Part shown: in pieces, positions 20,761 through 30,270 of the stretch
How positions within the stretch are numbered: position 1 is the first letter of the stretch
Layout of the letters: the number at the start of each line of letters is the position of its first letter
Source: Alphaproteobacteria bacterium
GTDB lineage: Bacteria > Pseudomonadota > Alphaproteobacteria > Caulobacterales > Caulobacteraceae
Assembly: GCA_025350685.1 (NCBI GenBank)
Contig: JANXXK010000311.1
Location: 1-50,071 of the forward strand
DNA length: 50,071 nucleotides
Direction: 5' to 3'
The notes under the pieces: generated by a model
Told to the model about the DNA's origin: nothing
The model's database searches: none
What the model saw: only the letters and a program-made list of their open reading frames with translations
Program-made: the position numbers and the translations under genes

Positions 20761-20923
20761 GGGCTGTCCTGGCTGGATTGAGGCAAGCCAGCTCTGACCG
20801 GGTTGTCGGCATATGGCTGAGCCTTTCGCCAAAGCCGTTCACGCGAATTCCAGCGTGGGATTAACGGCTTGCTCAGCCGCGTCGGCCATTGTCCGCCGGA
20901 ACCAAAAGGCGGGTCGAATTCGC

Positions 20924-22402
20924 ATGCCGTATGACATGAGCGCAGCCGGCGCCGAGAGCAGCGGGGGCCAGTCCGCCAAGCGCGGTCCGCTTCGGCCGCA
21001 GCGCCTGGCGAGCGCCCGCTCACGTTTAGGCGGCGGAACGCTCTCCCGCCTGATGCAGGCTACCGACCTCGCCCTGCTGGCCGGCCTCTACGAAATCAAA
21101 TGGATCGACGGCGCTCTTGCCGGGACGGCGGCGCTGATCGCCGTGGCCTCAGGACTGGTTGCCGCCACTCTGCTCAGCTTCGAGTCCTATCAGCTCAGCG
21201 CCCGCGAGCCTCTGCACAAACACCTCTACAGGGTGATCGGCGCGGTCGGCGGCGCGGCCTTCCTGATGATGGCTCTGGGCTCCGTCGGGGCGCCGGCCGC
21301 CAAGGCGGCCAACGTCCTCAGCCTAGTCGACTGGTGCCTGGCGGCCGCACCGCTGATCTGCACCTCGCACCTGGCATGGTTCGGCTACATCCGGCGTCTG
21401 CGTCGGCAGGGCCTGCTGACCCCGAATCTGATGATTGTCGGGGCGACACCAGCCGCCCAACGCTTGGTCGCTGTCGCCCTCTCGCGGCGCGATGTGAACA
21501 TCCTGGGCATCTTCGACGACCGCGGCGAGCGGGCGCCAAAGCACATCTTCGGCGTTCCGGTGCTCGGCAAGACCGCCGACGTGGCCTCCCATCGCCTGCT
21601 GCCCTATGTCGACCGGATCGTGGTCGCCGTGCCGGCCGGCGCCACCGCGCGCATCGCTGAACTGATTGCCGAGCTCGCGACGGTTCCCAACGCCATCAGC
21701 CTCTTGATGGAGGGCGGTGACACCGACGAGCAGTCAGCCCATGAGCGGGTCTTGGACATGCCGCTGGCTCACCTGTCCGGAGTCCGCCGCGGCGCGCTGC
21801 AGGCCTTCATGAAGCGGACCATCGACGTGACCTTCTCGGTCACGGCCCTGCTCGTGCTGGCGCCCGCGCTCCTCGCCATCGCCGTCGCCGTCCGCTCCGA
21901 CAGCCCAGGCCCGGTGCTCTTCAAGCAGCGCCGGCACGGCTACATGAACGAGGAAGTGCTGGTCTGGAAGTTCCGCTCCATGCGGGTCGAGGCCAGCGAC
22001 TACGCCGCGACCCGGCAGGTCACCGCCGACGACGACCGGGTGACCAAGGTCGGCCGGTTCCTGCGTCGCACCAGCCTCGACGAGCTGCCGCAGCTTTGGA
22101 ATGTCATCCGGGGCGAAATGTCCCTCGTCGGGCCCCGCCCGCACGCCATCGGCATGCTGACCAACGGGGCCGAAGCCTCCAAGCTGGTCGAGACCTACGC
22201 CCACCGCCACCGCATGAAGCCAGGCCTGACCGGCTGGGCGGCCGTCAACGGCTCACGCGGTCCCGTCGACACACCCGAGGCCGTTCGCCGCCGTGTGACG
22301 CTCGATCTTGAGTATGTCGAGCGCCAGTCTGTCTGGCTGGACCTGGCGATCATGGCCCGCACCCTGCCCTGCGTCCTTGGCGACTCCGCGGTGATCCGCT
22401 GA
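20924..22402 (+). CDS. Polyprenyl glycosylphosphotransferase (undecaprenyl-phosphate sugar-1-P transferase), initiating enzyme
   Basis: [85 protein letters not shown]. Confidence 0.93.
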   Translation: MPYDMSAAGAESSGGQSAKRGPLRPQRLASARSRLGGGTLSRLMQATDLALLAGLYEIKWIDGALAGTAALIAVASGLVAATLLSFESYQLSAREPLHKHLYRVIGAVGGAAFLMMALGSVGAPAAKAANVLSLVDWCLAAAPLICTSHLAWFGYIRRLRRQGLLTPNLMIVGATPAAQRLVAVALSRRDVNILGIFDDRGERAPKHIFGVPVLGKTADVASHRLLPYVDRIVVAVPAGATARIAELIAELATVPNAISLLMEGGDTDEQSAHERVLDMPLAHLSGVRRGALQAFMKRTIDVTFSVTALLVLAPALLAIAVAVRSDSPGPVLFKQRRHGYMNEEVLVWKFRSMRVEASDYAATRQVTADDDRVTKVGRFLRRTSLDELPQLWNVIRGEMSLVGPRPHAIGMLTNGAEASKLVETYAHRHRMKPGLTGWAAVNGSRGPVDTPEAVRRRVTLDLEYVERQSVWLDLAIMARTLPCVLGDSAVIR

Positions 22403-22403
22403 T

Positions 22404-22466
22404 GCGCAATTTGAGGTTCGCCCGCTTAAGGGTCGAGCGCTGGAGCGAACTTCGAATTCGTAGAGC
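22404..22466. repeat. Imperfect palindrome related to the 12133-12207 element
   Basis: AATTTGAGGTTCGCCCG ... GGAGCGAACTTCGAATTCG immediately downstream of the glycosylphosphotransferase stop codon. Confidence 0.6.
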
Positions 22467-22929
22467 ACAGTAAGCTCCAGCCCCTAGTTCATGGCCCGCA
22501 CACGGCGTTCGCACTCGGCCCACGAGGGGTGCGGCCTCGGGGTGTGGCGGCGGCAATCGATGACCTTGTTGATGAAGGCCCGGGCGGTGACGCGGCCGGA
22601 AGCCTCGCGCGTGCGCACCTGCGCGCGCAGTTCGACGACTGCGCTGGACGCGCAAACGACCACTGCCAGGGCCAGGAACCAGCCCAGGGCGCGGCTCCAA
22701 GCCAGGACACGGTGCTCGGCGAAGGGAGTCAGGGCGAGTGGTCCTCAGATCTGTGTACTGCGCTGCGCAGCGCTGAGAGCGCCGGCCTCGCTGGCGCCCC
22801 CGGCGAAGGGCGCGCGGCAGGATGCCTCACCCGCGGACGAGCGTCGAGCCGCAGCGGGTTGGGGAGCCCGAGATTGGGGAGACGTCGCCTGCACCCCTCA
22901 CCATCTAGGGCAAAGCATACAGGGGCCAT

Positions 22930-23010
22930 CGTACGGCAATATTCTGTTAAATATGAATATCCGTTATGGATGCAATTGCGAATATTGCAGTTAACGCGAC
23001 TTAACTTCCT
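22930..23010. promoter_or_regulatory. AT-rich putative promoter/operator region of the RTX beta-helix gene
   Basis: Locally AT-rich; perfect inverted repeat GCAATATTC (22936-22944)/GAATATTGC (22980-22988); TTAAC at 22991 and 23001. Confidence 0.45.
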
Positions 23011-23044
23011 TCAACAACTATACATAAACGAGGATCGCGTAAAA

Positions 23045-23115
23045 CCAAGTCTGACACGGGGTGACCAAGAGCGAGAGAACTCGCCAAGAGCACTCTTGGG
23101 ATTTCAGACTTGGAG
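23045..23115 (+). promoter_or_regulatory. Candidate structured 5' leader whose outer stem overlaps the Shine-Dalgarno
   Basis: Perfect 10-bp inverted repeat CCAAGTCTGA (23045-23054)/TCAGACTTGG (23104-23113) enclosing two smaller hairpins; GGAG at 23112-23115, GTG start at 23123. Confidence 0.45.
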
Positions 23116-23122
23116 TAGCTCG

Positions 23123-25084
23123 GTGCTAATAACCGTCAATAGTTCCGCCGCCCTGACTGCGGCCCTGAGTTCAGCCCACGGTGGCGACACCATTCAGCTC
23201 GCGGCGGGCGTCTACAGTCCCCTGATGCTGCAGAACCTGAATTTCACCAGTCAGGTGACCATCACGTCACAAGACCCGGCGCATGAAGCTGTGCTGACCG
23301 GGTTGACGCTCAGGAATGACACCAACCTGACGTTCCAGAAGCTGGAGCTGACGGTGGACCCGGCCAAGCCGGACAACCCTTTCCAGGTCCTGAACTCAAC
23401 CAACGTCAAGCTGGACCATCTGAACGTCCACGGCTCGATGGACGGCAACGCGCAGAATGACGCCGGCGCGCTGATAATCCGAGGCTCGACGAACGTTTCG
23501 GTGACCAACTCCGAATTCCAGCAGTTGCACTTCGGCATCACGCACCTGGACAACAGCGGGGTTACGATCAGCGGAAACTACTTCCATGACATCCGCACCG
23601 ACGGCATCCGCGGGGGCGGCTCGTCGAATGTGACCGTCGATCACAACTACTTCACCAACTTCTACCCCACCGCCACCGACCACGGCGACGCCATCCAGTT
23701 CTGGACGACCAACACGACCGCCTCGGCGCACAACATCACTGTGTCCGACAATGTGATCCTGCGCGGGGCCGGCGGCCTGGTCCAGGGCGTGTTCATCACC
23801 GACCAGGTGGGCAACCTGCCATTCATCAACGTCAAGGTCGCTGACAACCTGGTCGTCGGCGGGCTCTACAACGGCATCACCGTCGCCAACGGCGACCATG
23901 TGAGCATCACGGGCAATACGGTGTCCGGCATCGCCAGCCAGATCGCGTGGATCCGCACCGCCAATCTCACCAACGTCACCATGGCCAACAACCAGGCCAG
24001 CCAATACATAAACGCTGCGGGCACAGCACCGACCGAGGTCCATGACACCTTGATCGGCTTGGCCGCCGACGGTGGCCGCGCGCTGATCACCAACTGGCTG
24101 GCAGCGCATCCCGCGGGCGCCCTGCTGCTTCCCCATACCGCCGCCTATGCCACGGCGGCCGACACTTCGATCCTTACGCTGCAGGCGAACCGCATCTTGG
24201 GGGTGACGATCAATGGCACCGCCGGGGACGACAAGCTGAGCGTCGACCCCCTTCATGACACGACGATCAATGCCGGCGACGGCAACGACATCCTCTATGG
24301 CGGCGGTATCGGCCACAACACGCTGATCGGCGGCAACGGCGACGACACCTACATCATCAAAAGCAAGTTCGACACGATCGTCGAGGGCGTCAATGGCGGC
24401 AACGACACCGCCGTATCGTCGGTCGACTTCACCTTGTCCAACAACGTCGAAAACCTTCGCATGACCGGATCCGTCGGCCTGACCGGGATCGGCAACGCCC
24501 TGGACAACAAGATGTCCGGCTCGACCGGTGATGACCAGATCTACGGCATGGGCGGCAACGACGTCCTGTTCGGCGGTGACGGGAACGACTTCCTGTCCGG
24601 GGGCGACGGTAATGACACCATCGACGGCGACGCCGGCAACGACACCCTCAACGGCGACGCCGGCAATGACGTTTTGAACGGCGGCGACGGTAACGACTCC
24701 CTCTCGGGCGGCGCCGGCAATGACACCTTGAACGGGGAAGGCGGCGCCGACACGCTCTCCGGCGGCGCGGGCGCCGACCTCTTCGTCTTCCGCCCCGGCC
24801 AGTTGGGCGATGGGGTCAACATGGACCGGATCACCGACTTCTCGTCCGCGGACGGCGACAAGATCTCGCTGGCCGCGATAGACGCCAAGTCGGCCACCGC
24901 CGCGGGCGACCACTTCACCTTCATCGGCGCGACGGCCTTCCATCACATCGCCGGCGAACTGCGGTTCGAGGTCCAGGGCCACGATACTATCGTGATGGGC
25001 GACACCAACGGTGACGGCGTCGCCGACTTCTCCATCGCCCTCACCGGCGTGATCACCCTGCACTCGACCGACTTCCTGCTCTAG
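23123..25084 (+). CDS. Secreted right-handed parallel beta-helix protein with RTX (hemolysin-type Ca-binding) repeats; possible polysaccharide lyase/epimerase
   Basis: GTG start VLITVNSSAALTAALSSAHGGDTIQLAAGVYS; beta-helix rungs; multiple GGxGxDxxx nonapeptides (GGDGNDFLSGGDGNDTIDGDAGNDTLNGDAGNDVLNGG). The ORF-track start (22529) is an upstream extension. Confidence 0.85.
   Translation: MLITVNSSAALTAALSSAHGGDTIQLAAGVYSPLMLQNLNFTSQVTITSQDPAHEAVLTGLTLRNDTNLTFQKLELTVDPAKPDNPFQVLNSTNVKLDHLNVHGSMDGNAQNDAGALIIRGSTNVSVTNSEFQQLHFGITHLDNSGVTISGNYFHDIRTDGIRGGGSSNVTVDHNYFTNFYPTATDHGDAIQFWTTNTTASAHNITVSDNVILRGAGGLVQGVFITDQVGNLPFINVKVADNLVVGGLYNGITVANGDHVSITGNTVSGIASQIAWIRTANLTNVTMANNQASQYINAAGTAPTEVHDTLIGLAADGGRALITNWLAAHPAGALLLPHTAAYATAADTSILTLQANRILGVTINGTAGDDKLSVDPLHDTTINAGDGNDILYGGGIGHNTLIGGNGDDTYIIKSKFDTIVEGVNGGNDTAVSSVDFTLSNNVENLRMTGSVGLTGIGNALDNKMSGSTGDDQIYGMGGNDVLFGGDGNDFLSGGDGNDTIDGDAGNDTLNGDAGNDVLNGGDGNDSLSGGAGNDTLNGEGGADTLSGGAGADLFVFRPGQLGDGVNMDRITDFSSADGDKISLAAIDAKSATAAGDHFTFIGATAFHHIAGELRFEVQGHDTIVMGDTNGDGVADFSIALTGVITLHSTDFLL
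24540..24790 (+). repeat. RTX nonapeptide-encoding tandem repeats
   Basis: Repeated GGCGGCGACGGCAACGAC-type units encoding GGxGNDxLx. Confidence 0.85.
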
Positions 25085-25223
25085 ATCGCGGGGCGGCGGA
25101 CGGCCGCCTGTGACAGCGCGGCCAAATCACCGTAAGAGCAGTCGCTGCCCGCACGCACTTGCACGTTTCTTGCAACTTCCGGCATAGGGTAGGATCGGCT
25201 GACTGCAGCGGGAGGGCGTTGAT

Positions 25224-25469
25224 TTGGAAACGGTCTATGACTGGATCACCGTCGCGATATTCGGCGGCCTGGTTGTCCTGTTTCTGCACAGGTCAATGGC
25301 CGAGGCGGAACCGCAGGACACGATCTACCACTACCTGCCACCCGCCGTGGGCTGCGCCTTTGCCAACTATGTGGGCAACCATGGTCAGGGACCGCTGTCG
25401 GCTCTGATCGTCGTGGCGGTGCTGGCCTATATCGCTCTGGTGCTGAAGCCCTTCGGCTTGAAGTTCTAG
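25224..25469 (+). CDS. XrtV sorting system accessory protein
   Basis: 81 aa METVYDWITVAIFGGLVVLFLHRSMAEAEPQDTIYHYLPPAVGCAFANYVGNHGQ...ALVLKPFGLKF matches my recollection of this family; same locus as the exosortase. Confidence 0.8.
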   Translation: METVYDWITVAIFGGLVVLFLHRSMAEAEPQDTIYHYLPPAVGCAFANYVGNHGQGPLSALIVVAVLAYIALVLKPFGLKF

Positions 25470-26659
25470 GCGCGCACGCGGCCCGCGGCGGCCCGAAACA
25501 GGGCCTGCAGCTCCACATCGTAGGCCGCCAGCGCCGAGGCGACGATCTTCTGCCCCGCCTCTATCGCCGCGGCGAGCTCTGCCCGCCTGTCCAGGCAATC
25601 CAGCAGGTAGGTCAGCGCCTGATCGGTGCTGTAGCCCTTGACCGGCACGGCGAAGGGATAGTTCAGCACGCCCTCGAACAGGCCCGAGAACTTGCGGCTG
25701 TAGGCGATCGGGACCACTGGCACCCCGGCCGAAAACGCCGCGATGCAAGCGTGCATCCGCCCGGCAGTGAGGAAATCCAGCCCCGCGATGTAGGATTTGG
25801 CGTCCGAGGGCGAGGCGAAGTTGGCGACACGGACCGCGGCCGGGAACTCGCTGGCCAGCTGATCGGCCGCCGCGCCATCGTCATCCCGCGCCAGTTTGTC
25901 GGAATTGACGTGGCAGATCAGGTGCACGCGGGCGTCCTTGCGCGCCGAAGCCGCCCCGATGAACCGGCGCATCAAGGCGGCGTAGTCGACGTCCAGCCCG
26001 AATTCGTTGGCGCCGCTATAGCCGCCGCTGAACAGCAGCCCCGAGACATTGACGCCAATCTCCAGGCGCTTGGAGGGCCGGCGCGCCGGCCGCTCAAACG
26101 GCAGGCGGAAGGCGACGTCGACCGACTGGATCGCACGGGCAGCCGGCGCGATCTGGCGAATCACCTCGAACGATTGCGGGTCGCGCGCCACCACAGCCAC
26201 AGCGCGCCGCATCAGGTGACCGGCGACGCCACGGAACGGCGCCTTGGTGAATGGCCCTATGGTCTGCGGGCTGAACAGCAGCGGCACGCCGCGCAGATAG
26301 GCCATCTCCTTAGTGACCGACAGGTAGGCGAACCGCTTGGCGCCGTAGATGTCGGCGAAACTGTCGCCGGCGCCGATGTCGAGGATGCAATCCAGCGAAC
26401 TCAGGTTTTTCCAGTAGCCGGAAGGCGAGATCACGCTGCGGCCGCTGATCTGGAAGGTCTCGATGTCGTCGCCCGTCACATAGGCGCCGCCGAAGTCGCC
26501 AACGAACTCCAGGATGCGGAAGCGCGGCGTCAGGCCCACGGCGGCGGCAGCTTCTCTCGCGGCGATCAGGTTGCCGACGGTAAGCGCCCCGACCCCCAGG
26601 TTGCCGGCGTTGGAGGAATGCCACAGAAGGCCGATGGTGATGCTGCGCGGCGCGCTCAT
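25466..26659 (-). CDS. Polysaccharide pyruvyl transferase family protein
   Basis: ITIGLLWHSSNAGNLGVGALTVGNL, YLRGVPLLFSPQTIGPF, FLTAGRMHACIAAFSAGVPVVPIAYSRKFSGLFE. Confidence 0.88.
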   Translation of the reverse strand: MSAPRSITIGLLWHSSNAGNLGVGALTVGNLIAAREAAAAVGLTPRFRILEFVGDFGGAYVTGDDIETFQISGRSVISPSGYWKNLSSLDCILDIGAGDSFADIYGAKRFAYLSVTKEMAYLRGVPLLFSPQTIGPFTKAPFRGVAGHLMRRAVAVVARDPQSFEVIRQIAPAARAIQSVDVAFRLPFERPARRPSKRLEIGVNVSGLLFSGGYSGANEFGLDVDYAALMRRFIGAASARKDARVHLICHVNSDKLARDDDGAAADQLASEFPAAVRVANFASPSDAKSYIAGLDFLTAGRMHACIAAFSAGVPVVPIAYSRKFSGLFEGVLNYPFAVPVKGYSTDQALTYLLDCLDRRAELAAAIEAGQKIVASALAAYDVELQALFRAAAGRVRA

Positions 26660-26826
26660 CCCCGGCTCCACAACGTGGCGTCGGCGCCTGCGATGGGATC
26701 GCGAAAGGAAGTCATGGATGAGCCGCCAGAATCGAATACGCCGTCGCCGACGGCAAGTGATATAGCCCGGACCGGTGGATGGGCGTCAAAGGCGTTTCAA
26801 AAGCGCCGGCAATCGCGGAGCTCCGG

Positions 26827-27846
26827 GTGCGGTTAGTGGGAATTCTGACGGGCGCCGCGGCCTTCGCCCTACTCGGTTGCGGGCCGGCTGCGCCAGCGAC
26901 GCTGACGGCCACGCCGGCCAACGTCGGTGACGTGATAGGCAGAGCAAGGAGCGGCGATACGGTGGTGCTGGCCGCAGGTGACTATCCGGTCCACGCCTTC
27001 CGACGACACAGGTACGACCCGCCTCTCGTCATCGACGCCCACGCCGCGACCATAACCGGTTGGCTGATCACCGGCAGCAAGGGCATCACCATCCACGGCG
27101 GGACCTTCATGCCGCCTGCACCCGGCGTAAATCCCAAGACCGGTGGCCCGGCCTGGACGCCCGCGCTCCGTCTGGACAACATCGAGGCGTTCGAGATTTC
27201 CGGCGCCAGGTTCGTAGGTCCCGGCCATCCGGACACCGGCTCCGGAATGGTCTACGGCGAGAGCTACGGGTTGTTCGTCAACGTCGGCGCCAACGTCAAT
27301 TTGCTCGATTCCACCTTCACTGGATTTAAGTCGAGCGCCGTGCTCCAGCAGGTGACGGGTTTCCATGTCGCCAACATAACCTTCACCTACATGCGGTCAG
27401 ACGGGCTCGACGTGGCCTTGAGCCGCAACGGGATCATTGAGGGCCTCGACTGCCACGACACCTTGATCCGGAACGACGAGCACCCTGACTGCGTGCAGCT
27501 TTGGTCGCGGCCGGCCCGGCCCCCCAGCTCTGACATCGTGATCCGCAAGAATAAGGTCGTTGGAAACACCCAGGGAATCACAATGTTCAATCATGTGCGG
27601 GACGGGGTTGACGATGGCGGGTTCGACCGCATCACGGTCGAGGACATCGACGTCACCGTCGGCTATCCGCATGGAATCGCCATGGGCAGCGCCCGCAACT
27701 CGATCCTTCGGAACAATCACGTCAGGACGCTTCCAGGCGCAAAGTGGCGCGCCAGCATCAACGTGGGGACATCGGAGCTGCAGCGCTGCGGAAACACGGT
27801 CGAGGCCGGCGCGGGCAAGCCCGCGATCACCGATCCGCATTGCTGA
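26827..27846 (+). CDS. Right-handed parallel beta-helix lipoprotein
   Basis: Signal plus lipobox (GILTGAAAFALLGCG), beta-helix N-terminus (DVIGRARSGDTVVLAAGDYP) and repeated rungs. GTG 26827 suggested; the ORF track begins at 26779. Confidence 0.8.
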   Translation: MRLVGILTGAAAFALLGCGPAAPATLTATPANVGDVIGRARSGDTVVLAAGDYPVHAFRRHRYDPPLVIDAHAATITGWLITGSKGITIHGGTFMPPAPGVNPKTGGPAWTPALRLDNIEAFEISGARFVGPGHPDTGSGMVYGESYGLFVNVGANVNLLDSTFTGFKSSAVLQQVTGFHVANITFTYMRSDGLDVALSRNGIIEGLDCHDTLIRNDEHPDCVQLWSRPARPPSSDIVIRKNKVVGNTQGITMFNHVRDGVDDGGFDRITVEDIDVTVGYPHGIAMGSARNSILRNNHVRTLPGAKWRASINVGTSELQRCGNTVEAGAGKPAITDPHC

Positions 27847-27876
27847 GGTCCGCGTCTTGACCTGTGGAGGGCCGTC

Positions 27877-29322
27877 ATGAGGAAGGGCGCCAGCATCTAT
27901 CTGGTGTCCTCGCTGACCGGCCAGGTGGCCGCGCTGCTGCGCTATGTGCTGCTGGCGCGCATCCTGGGCCCGGAACAGCTTGGCCTGTCGGCCATGCTTA
28001 TCCTGACCGCGCAGTTCTTCGACTCGGTGACCGACACCGGCAGCGACCGATTCCTCATCCAGGACCCTGACGGTGATTCCCCGCGCATGCAGGGCTTCGT
28101 CCAGATGGTCATGGCCGGCCGCGGCCTGTTCATCGCCGCCGCCCTGGCGCTGACCGCGATACCGCTGGCGGCGATCTACCACGCACCGGCCCTGACGCCG
28201 GCGCTGATGGTGCTGGGCCTGTCGCCATTCATCCTGGGCTTCGTGCACCTGGACATCCGCCGCCTGCAGCGGCACGGCGACATGCGACAGGAAAGCGCCA
28301 TGACGATCGTCGGCGAGACCGCCGGCCTGATCGGCACGGTCTGGGCCGCGCTGGTCGTTCGGGACCACACCGCGGTGATCTACGGCCTGGTGGCGCGCTC
28401 GATCGCCATGGTGATCGTGTCCCATATCGCCTCTCAGCGCGCCTATCGCTGGGCGCTGGCCAAGACCGAGGGCATCAGGTTTTCGCGTTTCGCGGCCCCA
28501 TTGTTCGTCAACGGCCTGTTGCTCTACGCCGGTTCGCAGGGCGACCGGCTGATCGTCGGCAGCCGCTTGGGGCCGGCAGCGCTTGGGCACTACAGCGCCG
28601 TCCTGCTGCTCATCTACTATCCGTCCAGCGCGCTCACGAAATATGTCATGGGCATGCATCTGCCGCAGATCGCCAACAGCCGGCCGGTACCCGCGCAACT
28701 GGAACAGCAGTCGCAGCGGCTGGCCGGGCGCTGCCTGCTGCTCGCCGTACTGATGGCCGCGAGTTTCACCGTGGTCGGCCCGATCGTCACGCCGCTGCTC
28801 TATGGCCGCGCGTTCGCCCAAGGGATCGCCATTTTCGCCTTCCTGGCCTGCCTGCAGTCGGCCCGGTTCCTGCGGGTCTGGCCCACGACCATGGCGGTGG
28901 CCGTTGGACGCAGCACGATCGTCATGTTCAACAACGTCGCCCGCATGGTCGCCCTGCCCGCGGCGATCCTGGCGACCTTCTGGTTCCACAGCATCGAGGC
29001 GATTGTGGCCGGGTTCTTCCTCGGCGAGATCGCCGCCCTAGTGGTGGCGCTGGTGCTGCTGTCCAGGGCGGAAACGGTCTCGCTCACCCAGGAGTTGAAG
29101 CGGGTGGGCGGCTTCCTGTTGGTCTCGGCGATGCTCTGGGGCACCGCCTGGGGGCGGCAGAACCATCAGCTGCTCTGGACGCTGGTCGCGGCCGCCGCCA
29201 CATGCCTGTCGATCGCGCTGGTGGTCTGGAGCGAACGCTCGGTGATCGACGAATTCTACCGCTCGATGCGCAGGCGGCTCGATCGTCGCCTGGGGCGGGC
29301 CAGGGCGACGCCGTCAGCCTGA
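27877..29322 (+). CDS. Oligosaccharide flippase (Wzx-like)
   Basis: 481 aa polytopic; LLARILGPEQLGLSAMLILTAQFFDSVTDTGSDRFLIQ typical of the polysaccharide_synt family N-terminus. Confidence 0.85.
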   Translation: MRKGASIYLVSSLTGQVAALLRYVLLARILGPEQLGLSAMLILTAQFFDSVTDTGSDRFLIQDPDGDSPRMQGFVQMVMAGRGLFIAAALALTAIPLAAIYHAPALTPALMVLGLSPFILGFVHLDIRRLQRHGDMRQESAMTIVGETAGLIGTVWAALVVRDHTAVIYGLVARSIAMVIVSHIASQRAYRWALAKTEGIRFSRFAAPLFVNGLLLYAGSQGDRLIVGSRLGPAALGHYSAVLLLIYYPSSALTKYVMGMHLPQIANSRPVPAQLEQQSQRLAGRCLLLAVLMAASFTVVGPIVTPLLYGRAFAQGIAIFAFLACLQSARFLRVWPTTMAVAVGRSTIVMFNNVARMVALPAAILATFWFHSIEAIVAGFFLGEIAALVVALVLLSRAETVSLTQELKRVGGFLLVSAMLWGTAWGRQNHQLLWTLVAAAATCLSIALVVWSERSVIDEFYRSMRRRLDRRLGRARATPSA

Positions 29323-30243
29323 GCCGACGTCGATCCAGGCCGGCGGCCCGCGCCGGTTCGCGAGCCCGGCCGACCAGCCCTGCAGCGCATAACCCAGCTG
29401 GCGCCAGGCCCGCCGGCGCGCGAACCTCAGGATCAGCAGCAGCAGGGCCGCGGTGGCGGCGACCGGCAAAAGGGCCGGGAAGCAGTCGCGGGTGACCAGG
29501 ATCTTGTTGCGTTCGTCCAGGTAGACCGGCGTCCTCGGCTGGGTCCTGGAGCGATCGTTGGAGCCCGTGGTGGATCCCGCGTGGTGCAGCACCCGGGCGT
29601 CCGGCGCGAAGCCGAGACGCATGCCGTGCGCCCGCCCGCGCAAAAACCACTCCACCTCCTCACAATAGAGGAAATAGTCCTCGCGCATCGGGCCGACCGT
29701 CTCAAGGAACCGGCTGCCGATCAGCATGCTGGCGCCGCTCAGATAGTCCTGGCGGGCTTCTATCGCGGCCGGATCGACTGGCGTGGCAAGGTCGCTATCT
29801 CGGCCGATGGACTCCGCCCTGGCGAGCGACGCACGCCAGCGACCACCATAGGCCTGAACCTTGGTCTCGGAGAGGCAGAGCGTCCCGCCGACCGCCTCGC
29901 AGCCGCCCGCGGCCAGCCGCTCGACCAGCTTGCCCAACGCCGTCGGCTCCGGTTCCGTATCCGGGTTGAGCGCCCACCAAGCGTCGGCCTGTGACGCCGC
30001 CGCCATGCCGAAATTGACCCCCCCGGCGTAGCCCAGGTTGCCAGGCGCCTGATGGACCGTGACGATCTGGCCGCCCTTCAGCCGGGCCGGAATGGCGGCC
30101 TTGAGCGCCGCATAACTCGCCGCGCCGCCGTTTTCGCAGATCACCACCTCAAAGTCGGCGTAGTCCGCCCTGTCCAGGGCTGCGAGGCAGGCGGTGATAT
30201 CCGCGGCGTTGCGGAACCCGACGATGACCACGGCCACATGCAT
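29314..30243 (-). CDS. Glycosyltransferase family 2 (rhamnosyltransferase-like)
   Basis: VVIVGFRNAADITACLAALDRADY, WWALNPDTEPEPTALGKLVERL, GPMREDYFLYCEEVEWFLRGRAHG. Confidence 0.9.
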   Translation of the reverse strand: MHVAVVIVGFRNAADITACLAALDRADYADFEVVICENGGAASYAALKAAIPARLKGGQIVTVHQAPGNLGYAGGVNFGMAAASQADAWWALNPDTEPEPTALGKLVERLAAGGCEAVGGTLCLSETKVQAYGGRWRASLARAESIGRDSDLATPVDPAAIEARQDYLSGASMLIGSRFLETVGPMREDYFLYCEEVEWFLRGRAHGMRLGFAPDARVLHHAGSTTGSNDRSRTQPRTPVYLDERNKILVTRDCFPALLPVAATAALLLLILRFARRRAWRQLGYALQGWSAGLANRRGPPAWIDVGSG

Positions 30244-30270
30244 GGACTAGCGGCCCTCCCTTGCGGGCGC

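Noticed and set aside
22489-22754. Minus-strand open frame ...RVLAWSRALGWFLALAVVVCASSAVVELRAQVRTREASGRVTARAFINKVIDCRRHTPRPHPSWAECERRVRAMN*
   Set aside because: Protein-like with one TM segment, but no convincing ATG/GTG/TTG start; left unannotated.
22529-23122. N-terminal extension of the RTX ORF given by the ORF track
   Set aside because: Runs through the AT-rich promoter-like region; the conserved-looking N-terminus begins at GTG 23123 with an SD.
24540-24790. Regular repeats that superficially look like a repeat array
   Set aside because: In-frame RTX nonapeptide codons without conserved-repeat/unique-spacer structure; not CRISPR.
23396-25063. 555-aa minus-strand ORF opposite the RTX protein
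   Set aside because: Val/Asp/Gly repetitive antisense of the beta-helix/RTX repeats.
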